Below are positions 49,801-61,288 of a DNA stretch of 64,000 nucleotides, one piece after another. The number at the start of each line of letters is the position of its first letter. The first letter of the stretch is position 1. The DNA is from Yamagishiella unicocca (taxonomy: Eukaryota > Chlorophyta > Chlorophyceae > Chlamydomonadales > Volvocaceae): NCBI GenBank assembly GCA_003116995.1, contig BDSL01000033.1:496001-560000 (forward strand). Direction: 5' to 3'. The position numbers were made by a program, and so were the translations under genes. The notes under the pieces were generated by a model that was not told the DNA's origin, did not search any database, and worked only from the letters and a program-made list of their open reading frames with translations.

Positions 49801-51337
49801 GCGGTTGCGGTTGTTGGGGCTGCTGGGGATGGTGCTGGTCGTGGGGGAGCCGCGAGTGTTCGCTGACGAGGCCATAGTGATGGTGCTGGCACTGGGCTTG
49901 GTGCGCCGCAGGCAGGGCGTCATCGTCGTCGTACTCGCCACCGTCGCCATCATCAACATCGCCGTCTGCACCACCACCATCACCGTCGTCGGAGTCGTCG
50001 CTGTTGTACTCCATGCTTTCAGGGGTCGCAACGCACCAGTCGTACGCGTCGTCGCTGTCGTACGAGAAACCGGCAGCGGCGCCGTCGGCGCCGTCGTCGG
50101 AATCGCCGTCGTCAACGTCAGCAGCTGAGTGGTGCGGCGGCTGGCTAAAAGCCAGCGCCTCGCCGCCGTGCCGCAGGTGGCGCGGCGGTGGGGGCTGCGG
50201 CGGCAGCTGTTGCTGCTCGTCCTGTTGTTGCAGCTGCTGGCACTGCCGCCGCCGCTCTAAGCGCTCCAAAAGACGCGGCGGCAGCTGCCGCTCCGCCTGC
50301 AGGGCCAGGTAGCTTCCCGCTGCGCCGCCGCCGCCGCCGCGGTCACCGTCGTCGAGCCTGACGGCCGCATCCGCCATGACTGCCTCCTCATCTGCTGCTG
50401 CGCCTGGCTGGTCGTCCGCCGCCGCCCCGGCCTCCTCCTCCTCCAATCCCTCCTCACCCTCCCCAGCCTCTTGCTCGTAAGCGAAGCAAGAAGCCATCCG
50501 CGCCCCGCCGTCTTCTGGGTCGGAACCGGCGACGGCGGTCAGTGGGCCACGCGCCGACGCGGAGGTGGCACACGCGTCCGGCGGCGGCGGTGCCGCGCCC
50601 GTCAACCTACAACTGTCAACCGCGTCGGCGGCGGCGGCCTCCATCCTCACCGTACCATCCTCGCCGTCGTCCATGCAGTAGCTCGCGCTGTCGCCTTCAC
50701 TGCGCTTCGCCGCCCCGTTGACTGCCGTCCACACGGCCGCCCCTGGAGCCGTGACGCCGGCTGCTGCTCCGAAACCTGATGTCGCGGCGCCCTCCGGGCC
50801 CCCCGGCGACGCCGAGGTTGTTGCTGCTGCTCCGAATCCTGCTGCTAGATAAGGTACGGAAGGGCCACCTGCCGAGCTGCCGCTGGCTGCCGCATCTACA
50901 GAATCCACCGTCCATACAATACCCGGAGTCCCTGCGTCGCAGCCTTCAAATTGAGGGCCCGGGTTGGCAGCAGGGGCATCGCGGTCCGGGCAGGTGCTGG
51001 ATCCAGCGCGCTGGGTACGATCGCGTGCCAGCCACGGCTGCGCAGCTGAGCTCACGCCCGCAGCTGATAGCGGATGCGAGGACGGGCCGTCGGCTGCGAC
51101 CTGTCGCTGTGGCTGCGGCTGGCCTGTCACGGCGACTTGCCGCTCAGGGCGCCCATCGTGGTTGGTCCGGTCATGCGCCTGGCCACCAGAGGGTTGCTCC
51201 GACGGCAGCCCGTGTGCAGGCTGCTGGTCAACGTCCATCGCATCGGCGTTGCAAATGCTGTCCTGCGTCTGTTGCCAGAGCGTCTGCGAATTGGCGCCGT
51301 CCGGGAGCCCAGGCGGAGCGCCTGGTTTGCTCGCCAT
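46872..51337 (-). CDS. WD40-repeat protein of the YMR102C/SPAC2A9.03 family
   Basis: Six exons: 49565-51337, 48904-49383, 48299-48597, 47631-48032, 47236-47350, 46872-47003. All are in phase, giving 1066 aa. The first 590 residues are acidic and Gln/Gly/Ala-rich without a domain. The conserved part begins DIQGIPWERLQFNRSTYR and RLRQYRNYTN, then NSRAVQSNIVHFQLRNLVWA, which is the signature of this WD40 family in plants and fungi. Blades follow: VSTLCVSGDLVAAGGFMGEL, DSQLRLF, VARLQGHRDFSFAAAWHPGG with TLVWDV, and IRSLRFTPDGRFLAMSEPAD. The C-terminus (HDFFGEIAGVAFTPDS, SLFVGVSDLTYASLM) is typical too. An Ala/Gly-rich insert interrupts the domain after ARGPP and another follows VKRLSG. The family forms a beta-propeller scaffold; its biochemical role is not established. 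Confidence 0.85.
48803..48847. repeat. inverted repeat in an intron of the WD40 gene
   Basis: AAGGTACCGCC (48803-48813) and GGCGGTACCTT (48837-48847) are perfect complements. They flank a further GGCGGTAC, and another GGTGGTACC follows. The whole array sits in the 48598-48903 intron. Confidence 0.65.
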
Positions 51338-52304
51338 GTCCCGCAGGACGGACCTTGCTGCGTAGCCGGGAAGGAATCCTTCAGGATATTTACTCGGTCC
51401 AAGCACTGGGCTATGCGCGGTTCAGCACCTCGCGTAGATAGGCAGCCAAGCTGCACCCTATCCGTGCCAGTCCGTGGTACCTGTGGAACGCTGTCCACTA
51501 AAGGTTCTGACCAGCTGGCCGCTGTGCCCGCGTGCACCAGGGAATGTTCGGATGCGCTAGTAATATGCTGTCTGGTCTGTGAAAATTGACTATTAACGTT
51601 ATCTAATCTCAAGCTGCCAGCATACACAGAGTATCAAGAGGCGCCAGAGACGCAAGACTGCAACCTGAACGGGAGGTCTACATGCTCGGGGTTCTTAGCC
51701 GTGTCGCCTCAACTTCGATGAGCGTGGGTTTGGCATGAAGTAGTCTTTATACTGTATGGAAGACATACGTGCCTATGACGGAAAATCAGCATGCGCTGTG
51801 ATATAGCGAAACAGGAAGGGGGGGCTCCTCAAATGTGCCTCCGATGCGACAACTAGGGATTTGCGGGGCACAAAGTAAAGTTGCGATTGTTTGTTATCTT
51901 TGACGCCAGATAGGTGAAGCCCTTGCCGCATTGTACCTGTCCCGAGTGCCAACGCTTCCGAGTGACGCGTCCGCCAACTCCCTTCGCGCCAAAGGCGAGG
52001 TTTACCGAAGGTGAGGATACTCGTTTCTACGGGATCATTAAGCCTTTATAAGTATGATACCTTAGCGTTTCGTCAACCCGGACTGCTGGCGTGGCGACCG
52101 ACGCCACGCATGGCACGTTTCGTTGAGGACCGGGGCACCCCCACCGGCGCAAAGTCGCTCAGGCCGACTCCATCCGTATCAGCCCAATTTCCCATGACCA
52201 GACTTAAACCCTTGTATTGGGGTCGAAACGGGACTGTATGTCTTCGCGCTCACATCTAGAATCCACCTTCGCGCTGCAGGGGTGGCCACCATTAACGCCT
52301 ATCA
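51338..52304. promoter_or_regulatory. divergent intergenic region between WD40 gene and lipase
   Basis: About 970 bases between two divergent start codons. Moderate AT content, no domain-bearing frame and no obvious repeat. Both promoters should be here. Confidence 0.35.
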
Positions 52305-53960
52305 ATGGCTTTGGCGGTTCTGATCGTGTTGGTGGTAGCTTTCGTTGCCGTCGCCGGACAGCAGCAGCGCCCGCATACCGATTCGTCGGTGTCGGTGTCG
52401 TCGTCGGCGTCTTTCACCACCGCGTCAGTGTCGTCCAATGGTGCGGGTGCGGGCGCGCTGTGGGAATTGAGTTGCAAACTGGGTTCTGCCGATTGCCCTC
52501 CTGCTTGCGCCAGTCGATCGGAAAAGTTTATATCCCGCAGCCACACCTTCTCCCTTCTGCTGTTACTGCTGGGCAGCTGCAGCAGGAGCAGCAGTCCCGA
52601 CGACAACACCGCCCGTGTATTTCGGTGACGATGCACCCCATATTCTCCCACACCGTGCCCCACCTTCTACACCTCTTAGCATCCGTGACGCCCCATCCCA
52701 ACCATCGCAAACACATAACCCCGTCCCTTTGCCCCCCCCCTGGACCCCCGCAGTCCCCGCTGTCTTCCACAATGGCGCATGGGATCCGGATCACTCCACC
52801 ACCCGTAACGCCTACGTGGCGGCGCTGCTGTCCAAGGACGTGTACTACAAGCACATTGTTGACCCACGGGACGGTGCAGCGGCGCGGCGCAACTTCACCC
52901 TCTTCTCCGAGCTGTTCTGCCGCTCCATGGCCCGACTGGGGGCTGACGAGTGCGAGTGAGTGTCGGCTGGGGTTGGCCTTCACGGCAGAAGACGAATCCG
53001 TGAGCCGAGGTCGGAGGAAGAGGAAAACCTAAAACCCACATCAGCTTCCATCTCCCCCCCCCGGCCCTCCTCTCCCGCCCCGTAGGGCCGTCGCCGGTGC
53101 CAATTCGTTGGTGTGGGCGCTGGTGCGGGCTGGGCCATCGGTTATGCTGGTGGTGCGGGGGTCCAACACGCCGCAGAACTGGATCACTGGTGCGCGTGCT
53201 GGGGACACGGGAGGCGGACGGCGGGGTTGGGGCGGACGGCGGGGTTGGGGCGGACGGAACTGGAATGGGTGATTTGGGAGCTGCCGGGTGCGCTGCAAAG
53301 CTGGAAGGGAGTCTCAGGTAGGTGCCGCACCAACCACCAACCGCCAACCGCCAACCGCTGGCCTGCCTCCCGCAGATCTGGTGTCGCTCCGCACCACCAA
53401 CGTCGGCGACTTCGGCGGCGGCGCAGCGGGGACCAACGTGGCGCTGGGCTTCTATGAGGTACGTCAGTTACCGTTAACACAACTAACAACCGAAAACCGG
53501 GAATGAAAACCGAAGGCCGAGCCAGAAGCGCGTGATATCAATGGTGTTAAAGAGGACTGCGATGCGAGGAGTGCCTGGTACCTTGCCCGTGACGTGCTGT
53601 GACGCGTTCCTCCTCGCCCGCTGCTACGCCCCGAAACCACGAACCCAGCACCGACGGTATGCGCCGCGCCGCCTGCCTGGTACCGTTAGGCGTTTTCCGC
53701 CAACCGTCGGGTGATGATGGATCGAGTGCGCCGCTCCATGACGTCGGCAACCGCGGCGGCGGTGGCGGCAGCCGCCGCGGGCGATGACGGCGCCGTCGGC
53801 GCAGCCGAAGGCGCTGCGGGCGCGCGGCTGTGGGTATTCGGCCACAGCCTTGGGGGTGCCGTGGCGCTGATGGCGGCGTCGTACTTGGACGTACGGGAAG
53901 GTGAGTGGCGGCGCGTGGGGAGGAGGGTGAGGTGGCGGGGTAGTGGCGGGCGCCCGGGCA

Positions 53961-53997
<37 letters not shown>

Positions 53998-55732
53998 ATA
54001 AATGCTGAGCTGAGCCGCGAAGTAGACATAGCGCGAGGAGACCAAGGAATCCGGAGTCAGTGCGGGGCGCCAATAGTTACCGAAAGAAGCCCAGACTGGG
54101 TCCACGAGAAGCCATAAGTCCAATTATGTAGCCGGCGGCCGCGCAGCGCTCCGATAGCCAGAAAGACGGTTGCGCCCCAACAACCGACGCCGCGCTGCTG
54201 CGGCGTAGGCGTGGCGCGAAGCACCTACAACTACCTAGCCTATGTACCTATTTACCTATCCTAGTGCGCAAGGCAGAGGTATAGGTGGCAACTTCGCGTG
54301 CAATGCCAGTAACAGACAGAGTGCCCGGCACAGGAATCCCAGCCCATGCCAAATGCGAGGAAACTGACCTGGGAAAGGAGAGGAAGAAGGACCAGGCGAA
54401 GCAGCAGAACGTTAGCGTTAGGTTGAAGGGCGAGAGAGACATGCGGGGCGAATGGAAAGGCAGGGACACACGTGAGCGCGCCGCGTCTATGGTAGAGTAG
54501 TTAGTAATGCGTTGTAAGGAAAAGAAGTGATGAAGAAAACGCGGAGATGTGGCATAAGGGCGCAAGCAGGCAATGCAGCGAGCCGTACAGGGATGCACGC
54601 AAGCAGGCACGCTGTGGCACAGTGGGGGAGGGGGAGAGAGAGGGATGCTGTGGGATGCTGTGATGCGATGGTGTGTGTGTGTGTGTGTGTGTGTGTTGTG
54701 TGTCTTCCTCTCAATGACGCCCCACGGGCGGCGTCGGCAAGGAGGGACACAGTGGTGCCGGCTGCCCGCCCGTCCATCACCTAAGCCCGCGCTGCGCGCC
54801 GCTCCCCCCTCCATCTCCTACCGCCTCCCTGAACCCCCCCTCCTGAAAGTCCCCGGCGTCTTCCCTCCTCGCCACCGTAGGCCTGACCCCCACCGGCGTC
54901 TACGTGTTCGGCTGCCCGCGTGCGGGCGACTCCAGCTGGGCGAAGGCTTACCGACTGTGAGAGGCGGAGCGACGGCGGGGTCGGGTGTGTGTGTGGCTGT
55001 CCAACCGACAAACCAAAACGCAAACTGTTGCCGAAGCTACTTGCCGTACAAGCTACACATCCATCATACGGTATCCAAGTCACATAATGGCTTTACATGG
55101 CATACTGGTTGCGGCCTGCTCCCCACCCCCGCTTATGGCGCTAACCCACAGCTTTAGTATTTCATTGTAAGCACCCGCCCATCCACCTGCTGCCATGAAC
55201 CCCTCGCACTCGCACCCGCAGTCACGACGTCACGTTGCGCCTGGAGAACGCGGGGGACATCGTACCGACGCTGCCCTTCGGCACGGCATGGCACCACGTC
55301 GGCTCCCCAATCGCCATCCGCGACTGCGGCGGGCTGGCGCTGCCAGGGGAACATGTACGGCAGTCCGCCGGCGTTCTCGCCGTACAGCGTCGTCGCCTAC
55401 GCGGCGTCGTCAACCGTCACGTCGCCGTTTCCGCCACCGACGCCGAAGCCGAGGAGGCCGTTGCTGCTGCGACTGCTGCGCTCGCTGCGGCTAGTACAGC
55501 GGTGTCTGTCGCTGGAACCGCCAGCGAGCGAGTGGGCTTCGCGGCTGCTGGCACCACCGGCGGGAGCTCCGAGGATGTTGCAGCTTCGGCGGTGGTTGCT
55601 GACGTGTCATTCCCCTTCCCCTTCTCCATTGAGGACCACATGATCGAGACGTACGTACGGGTGATGTGGTCGTGCCTGCCAGAGGCCGACCAGGACATGG
55701 TTCCGGGGCCGGAGGATGTGTACGGCGTGTGA
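52305..55732 (+). CDS. secreted class 3 (fungal-type) lipase
   Basis: Seven exons: 52305-52614, 52754-52955, 53086-53189, 53376-53458, 53690-53900, 54881-54956, 55222-55732. They give 498 aa with closed phases. Residues 1-18 (MALAVLIVLVVAFVAVAG) are a signal peptide. The lipase-3 fold is visible: VMLVVRGSNTPQNWITD, NVALGFYEAF, LWVFGHSLGGAVA with nucleophile Ser at about 286, VYVFGCPRAGDSSWA, LENAGDIVPTLPF with Asp at about 341, and EDHMIETYV with His at about 468. A complete Ser-Asp-His triad predicts an active acylglycerol or galactolipid hydrolase. An Ala/Gly/Asp insert precedes the GHSLGG motif, and an Ala/Thr-rich insert separates the Asp and His regions. Exon 1's 3' end is the least certain point. 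The intron between exons 5 and 6 is about 1 kb and holds two GT microsatellites. Confidence 0.82.
53965..53994. repeat. (GT)n microsatellite
   Basis: About fifteen GT units in the large intron of the lipase gene. Confidence 0.9.
54671..54696. repeat. (GT)n microsatellite
   Basis: About thirteen GT units in the same lipase intron. Confidence 0.9.
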
Positions 55733-57267
55733 CAGCCTCATTTGGTCTTTATTACTGGGTAGGGGCAAGCGCTAGGGGCTTCAGGGACTGGCGCGAGGAG
55801 CTCGTGGGGGTCAGGTCGCACGGGAGTCAGGTCGCACGGGGTTCAGGTCTGCACGGGCCGTCAGCTTCCGAGGTCTCCGTTTGTGGCTCTTGGGGGCGTT
55901 GTGTGTGCGTGTGCGTGTGTTAATTCACCGCAGATGCGTGGGTAGCGCTGAGAAGCCGCGAGAATCTCTGCGTGTGTGTGCGTGCGTGCGTGTGTGTGTG
56001 TGTGTGTATGCGGCGGTCAGCCCCCGAGAGTAAGTGACCGTCCCCGGCCGGGTCGCCGCCAAGCGGGTAGCTGAAAACGCACAGATGGCGTCAACGACGC
56101 ATGTCGTACATGCCGTACGAAAGTTCTTGTCAGTCTTGGGAACCAGCACGCGAGGATGTGGAGTTGGGGAGGGGGGCACGTGTGTTGCGTGTGTATGCCA
56201 CAATGTTCGTGTGTGGCGGGGGGAGGGCCCGCGCCCCCGGGTGTGCTCCAGCACTAGCTTCTGCGCTGCAATTAGAGGCTTGTTGTAGAAATAGAGTTCG
56301 TGTTCAGGACCCGGTTCGTGCGCACCGAATGGAACCAGTCAACTGCGCGTTATTATTATCTGGTATGGTTGTATTGGACGAACAGTTGTATATAATAGCA
56401 TAAATAGCCCACAGTAATTAGCATGGCGCAGGCGTTACATAGTGGGTTAAAGCCCGACTCGACCAATGACGCAACGAACGCGCGCCTTTCATGAACATAT
56501 TACTAAAAAGTAAGACCTCCGTCGCTTCTAAGTTATATTTGATATGAATTAACACCTCCGTCGCTCCTGAGCTATTTTTGATGAATATTCACGTTGGGCT
56601 CAGGGGACCCCGCTCGCATGTGGTTCCCAGCCACCCACGTACGCATACCGGGACGGCCGCAGAATGCTTATCGACGCAAATCGTGAGCGAGCGAGCAAGC
56701 GAACGGTGAATGCACCCCAGTAGTCGGTGCACGAACAATTCCATCCGCATCTACCTCTACCTACCGCGCGCATCGCGCGCGCAAACCGAACGCACCACGA
56801 CACTACTCCGGGCTGTCCACAGCTGTCCGCCAGGGTGCATTAAAGGCAGGGGGCTTCGTCCTCGCTCCCTCTTACTTGACTACGCAAGCTAACCATCGCT
56901 CGTTATTATCCTGCTACCCCATGCTTGCCCGCGCACCACACCAGTGCGGCGCTGAAACGCCTCCAAGCCATCCTGACGACGTAATTGTTGTTCGCCTGGT
57001 TAATACACAGCGACGTCGTATCTCACGTATACGCTATCATACAGGCAGCCTACGTCCAGCCCCATTACGTACCGACGTTTCCTAACGCTTCGCATATGCA
57101 ATATTCAGGCAACATCGCTTACTTTCGGAATGTAGTCCGAATGTGCTTGAGACAGGAGTCTTGTGCGTGGCTGAGTGCCTCACTCCTGGCCGGCAGCGAA
57201 TGTACCATTCCCGGATATCTCGCCGTATGTGTATGTCACATAATTCAGACACACCCAGCAGCAGCAT
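55733..57267. other. convergent intergenic region, no confident gene
   Basis: Lies between the lipase (+) and the PLA2-like gene (-). A GT/GC-rich microsatellite covers about 55970-56008. A TTACA at 56435-56439 could be the 3' signal of the PLA2-like gene. The 56280-56600 part is AT-rich. Confidence 0.4.
56515..56589. repeat. imperfect tandem duplication, unit about 38 bp
   Basis: Two copies starting ACCTCCGTCGCT and continuing into an AT-rich TTTGAT stretch, at 56515 and 56553. They differ at several positions. Confidence 0.65.
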
Positions 57268-59216
57268 TCACCTGGCGCCCCTCCGCCTCCTCGCGCCCCT
57301 CCGCCTCCTCGCGCGGCGATGGCGCCTCTCTTCATCCAATTGGAAGGCGATCAATTCGTAAAGAAACCTTTCGTCACCATACGTTGGGGGCGTGAAGGGA
57401 GTCCCGGGCATGAGTGGAGTCTCGGGCGTGAGTGGAGTCTCGGGCGTGAATGGAGTCTCGGGCGTGAATGGAGTATCGGGCGTGAATGGAGTATCGGGCG
57501 TGAATGGAGTCCCGGGCTCAAGTGGAGTATCGGGCGTGAGTGACGTAAATGGAGGCTCGGGCGTAAATGGAGGCTCGGGCGTGCTTGGTAGCTCGGGCCT
57601 GAGTCGAGGCTCGGGCGTGCTTGGAAGTTCGGGCGTGAATGGAGGCTCGGGCGTGAGTGGTGGAAGACGGGACGAGGTTGGGGTAGGTGGCAGGGGGGGC
57701 AGCGGTGGAGGAGGTGGTGATGGTGGGGGTGGGGGAGGAGGCGGGGGAGGGGGAGGGGGCGAGGGCGGTGGAGGAGGCGGTGGAGGCGGCGGTGGAGGAG
57801 TCGAGGACGGTGGGCCGGACGAGGGCGGGGGAGGAGGCGGTGGACGACGCGAGGGCGGTGGAGGAGGCGGTGGAGGAGGGTTTGGGGGAGGGGGACAAGG
57901 CGGTGGTTTGCAGTCGCAGCACTGGTCATTCGGACAGTCGTAATACATAAGACACTGCTGTGAGTCATAGCACCTGTTTCTGGTGGACGGGTCAATAAGC
58001 CGTAAGCAGGTCGCGGCTATGCACCTCATAGCATCGTAGTTGCATTTCTTACAGGCCTCTAACGCACTGCTCTCATCATCATCGCAAATGATCTCAACTA
58101 GCATCCCCAAAATCCTCATGACCCATCTGGCCCCGCTGCGTCGTCCGTCCTTTCCCAGCTGGTCGTCGGTCCTTTCCTGCTGGACCAAGGACCGACGACG
58201 GGGGCGGGCATCGCAGAGAACTGCTGTCCAAGATGAAAGCGCATCGCAGCCATTATCTTTGAAGCACTTGTCATGGACAGCGCAGCACCCACACGTGCAC
58301 TTGGTGTCTGGAAACCAGTCACATCCCGGAGAGTCAAGTCGCCGTCGTCCAACGGCGAATTGAACGCCACTGCCACCATCATCGGCTGCCTGCTGCTGAG
58401 CACCGGTCACAATACCGCCCAGTATGTACGTGGCAAGACGGTTGGCGCCGAAACCACCCACCGCCGAAGAACTGTACGAGTCGGGCAGGGCTGACCAGTG
58501 CTCCACGGGCTCACCGTCGTCAGTGAAAAGTGGCAGAGAAAAAGATGTTGTCGTGGCTGTCGCCCGCACCCGAAGCAAGATCTCATCATCAGCGCCGCCG
58601 TACACGACCGTGAGTACGACATCAGACGACTCGTGAAAGGATACGGCAGTTACCGTCACCCCAGAAATAGTGGTGCTTTCTGTGAAGTTGGACGGAGGTG
58701 GCTGAGGAAATGGGAACGAAGGTGATGTAGGAACAGGGAAAGATGGCGATGGAAGGATCGGGAATAAGGGCGGTGGAGGGAAAGGGGACGAGGGTAGCGC
58801 AGAAACAGATGTTTGCCGTTGGGGGACAGAAGGGGACGGTGTTGGTGGGCGAAGCGGGGACGGTGGTGGTGGAGGAGAGGGGGGCGGCGATGATCGTGGA
58901 GAGGGCGGAACCGGGTGCGGCGGAAGGAGCTGAACAGATGAATCGACTCCTACAACACAACACGTACGTAGTGTCAGGCAATGTGCCCGATGGCTCTACC
59001 CTTTTGGGGGTCTGGAGCCCACTGTAACAAATACTACTACGCACGTGGACAGGTAGGGAATATGACTGCTGTCTTGCTCGCTGCGGACAAAGCCATGAGG
59101 CTAGCGCACTACTGTTCCATTGCGTGCTTACCTGGCGAGCAGCAAACGACTACAACAAACGCCCAAAGACAGAGCTTTAACGGTGCTCTAGATTGGCTGC
59201 AGTCAGCTCGGAACAT
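57268..59216 (-). CDS. secreted hydroxyproline-rich protein with phospholipase A2-like Cys domain
   Basis: Three exons (59132-59216, 59045-59080, 57268-58949), each joined at phase 1, giving 600 aa. Exon 1 encodes a signal peptide ending LWAFVVVVCCSP. A Pro/Ser-rich segment follows (residues ~48-130, with SPPPSPPPPPSP). Next is a beta-rich stretch (VTVTAVSFHESSDVVLTVVY) of unknown type. Residues ~247-387 are Cys-rich. CCAVHDKC at 262-269 fits the secreted PLA2 histidine active-site pattern C-C-x2-H-D-x-C, followed by CYDSQQC and QCCDC. The canonical Ca-binding loop (YGxYCGxGG) is not evident, so catalysis is unproven. Residues 388-480 are a second SPPPP-rich rod. TPDTPFTPETPFTPE-like repeats and an Arg-rich tail end at the TGA. 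Pro rods of this sort are O-glycosylated in algal cell walls and extracellular matrix. A donor-like CAG|GTGAAT overlaps the stop, so one more exon is possible. Confidence 0.72.
58972..59040 (+). repeat. dispersed 70-bp motif, copy B (inside an intron)
   Basis: TGTCAGGCAATG, CCCGATGGCTCTACC, CTGGAGCCCACTGTAAC and trailing ACT triplets match copies A and C. It makes up most of the 95-base intron 2 (58950-59044) of the PLA2-like gene, on the opposite strand. Confidence 0.7.
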
Positions 59217-59625
59217 TTTCAATGCGAACGGTCGTCAAAGTTATTAACGCAATTCGAAAGGATCTGGGTCACAGTGTAAGCGTCTACGTTTATTGAGGGC
59301 TTTTACTGAGGACCTTTACTGAGGCGTACTTCTATCTGCTGGCGAAATTGATGCGCACAATTGTTCCACTGTAAAACACGTTGCGTAGATGATGGCCTTA
59401 TATAGCGGTGATGATGTAATCGGATTTCCGGAGCATGTTTTGTAACGTACTGCTGTCGATGACGAAGATAGGCGGAAGGAGCCGAGAGAGACGCGAGAGA
59501 GGCGGGGCGAGACCGTGACGAGCGAGCTGAGCTGTTATAGCTTCTATTCGTTATATATTCGTTATCGAGGGTTTAGTGCTTGGTCCTACCTCGCACACTC
59601 GTGCCCCGCCTCGTCTTACTCTTAT

Positions 59626-59645
59626 CGCCGGAGCAAGGTCGCGCA
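59626..59645 (+). repeat. GCCGGAGCAAGG motif, copy 1 of 3
   Basis: CGCCGGAGCAAGGTCGCGCA at 59626. Near-identical words occur at 59969 and 60860; the first and third are both preceded by GTCTTACT. Confidence 0.5.
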
Positions 59646-59780
59646 CAACTGTGTCTGACTGTGCCGCCACCGATACTGCCGTATTGACATTGTCACCGCC
59701 ATCCTCTCAGCCGTCAGCCCCGCCTTCATCCAACTCTGGACCGCCACCCTTGCCCAGATTCCCCCTGGTACTGCCCCTCT

Positions 59781-59818
59781 CGATTTCGATTTCGATTTCG
59801 ACTTCGATTTCGATTTCG
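59781..59818. repeat. TTTCGA hexamer microsatellite
   Basis: Six or more TTTCGA units with one C substitution. Confidence 0.9.
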
Positions 59819-60036
59819 TTACATGTCGTACTGGCTCATGCGTCCCCCCATAACGGACTTCCAAAGGGCGCAATTCTAATATGAGTACTAACAAATTGAA
59901 AATATTGCCGTAGTGACTCTGTTCGCGCTCTCTGAATCGTATGCATACGCGCGAAGGGGATCGAGCTGTCGCCGGAGCAAGGTCGCGAAGCTTTAGCGTA
60001 GCCGCCTGCGAAGGCCTTTAGCTTAATCTGGGCCCC

Positions 60037-60096
60037 GTTCGTCACGCTGTTCGTCACGCTGTTCGTCAAGCTGTTCGTCACGCGTATCGTCAAGCG
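60037..60096. repeat. 12-bp tandem repeat (GTTCGTCACGCT)
   Basis: Four to five units with small changes. Confidence 0.8.
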
Positions 60097-60536
60097 TCCG
60101 ACATACGGCAGTGCGTGCCGTATGGCCGCCAAATCGCAATTCGTGGCTCATTAATGCAATTCTTATTATTAACAATTCGTAATTCGCATTTATGAAAATT
60201 AAATCGCATGACGCAATTTACACAGACGCAATTCGCATTGATGTAATGAATTCGAATGAACGCAACTCGCATTAACGCTATTTGAGCGGCTTCGAAGCAG
60301 CGTACTGTAAGCAGCGGCTTCGGAACAGCGAGCGCGGCCGGGTTACCGGTAATCGGCCCCGGTAACCGACCCAGTTACCCATGCCACCCGGTTACCGACC
60401 ATTTGATATCGGGTGAAATGCTAAGCTTGCGTCATGCTAAGCACCTAAGCTCCCGCCGTTCTGAGGATATATTAATGCTTTAAGATTCAAGAACATATAT
60501 CGAGTTTTAAAGCTTTAAAACTCGATAGCGGCCCAC

Positions 60537-61238
60537 ACGTCGTGACATCCAAGTACCTCCGCCAGCAGCAGCGCACCAACCCACCCGGTTTGCACGCCGC
60601 CCCCCCTCATGCATGTGCCTCCGTCGGTGCAAGTGCCTCCGCCCCTCACGCAAATGCCTCCGTCGGCGCTCCACCCCGTGGCACTTGCCCAGCTAAGCCC
60701 ACCCCGTTTCGCACGCACGCAAGTGCCTCCATCGCCGCACCCGGGTCGCCCACCCCGCACGACACACACATTCACACACATGTGTGCCTCCGTCGGCACA
60801 CATTCCCAAACTCCAGGGTCTACCATTCTCGTCTGCCATTAGACCTAGTCTTACTTTTTGCCGGAGCAAGGCTGCGTAGCTCTAGCTGCTACAAAAACAC
60901 CCCTCATGCCCGTGTCTCTGGCGGTGCCGCCAACCCGCACCCAAGGGTGGCTTCGAATCGGCCCGGTCGGGAGGGGGGGGGGTGGGGGGGGGGCCCAGAC
61001 CTCCCCCACTCCTGCCGCTTCGAAACCGCTCTTGCCACCTCGGAACCACCCCAACCACCCCAACCACGCCTCCGTCTCTCCGTCTGTCCACGCCTACCCT
61101 ACACACCCCTGTCCCCGCATCCGTCCGGGTCCGGGGTGTTGCGAGGGCCCCTTCGCGCGCACGCAGCTTGTTTTTTTGGGCGGGGCCCCAGCGCGAAGCG
61201 GCCCGCCCTGTAGGTAGGATTATACCCGTTGTCCGTCC
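60537..61238. other. C-rich non-coding region
   Basis: Repeated TGCCTCCGTCGG words between 60600 and 60800, and a third GCCGGAGCAAGG motif at 60860. Open frames here are Pro/His/Thr-rich translations without a domain. Confidence 0.4.
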
Positions 61239-61245
61239 GTGCGTC

Positions 61246-61273
61246 CGTCCGTCCGTGGAGGTGGCACATACAT
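61246..61273 (+). repeat. direct repeat, left copy (GTCCGTGGAGGTGGCACA)
   Basis: TCCGTCCGTGGAGGTGGCAC followed by ATACATT. The same sequence with one or two changes is at 63223-63252, so the recombinase remnant lies between direct repeats about 2 kb apart. Confidence 0.6.
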
Positions 61274-61288
61274 TGAAATAAAGTGAGC

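Larger units (their letters stand above)
59217..60536. other. repeat-rich non-coding region
   Basis: No gene seen. It holds a TTTCGA hexamer array (59781-59818), a GTTCGTCACGCT array (60037-60096), AT-rich sequence with scattered GCAATTCGCATT-like words (60120-60290) and GGTTACCG words (60340-60410). Confidence 0.5.

Noticed and set aside
57392..57943. Gly/Val/Ser-rich open frame on the + strand
   Set aside because: It is the antisense shadow of the Pro-rich and TP-repeat coding sequence of the PLA2-like gene.
57268..58949. Pherophorin identity for the Pro-rich secreted protein
   Set aside because: The SPPPP rods suggested it, but the Cys domain carries CCxxHDxC and lacks the pherophorin domain pattern.
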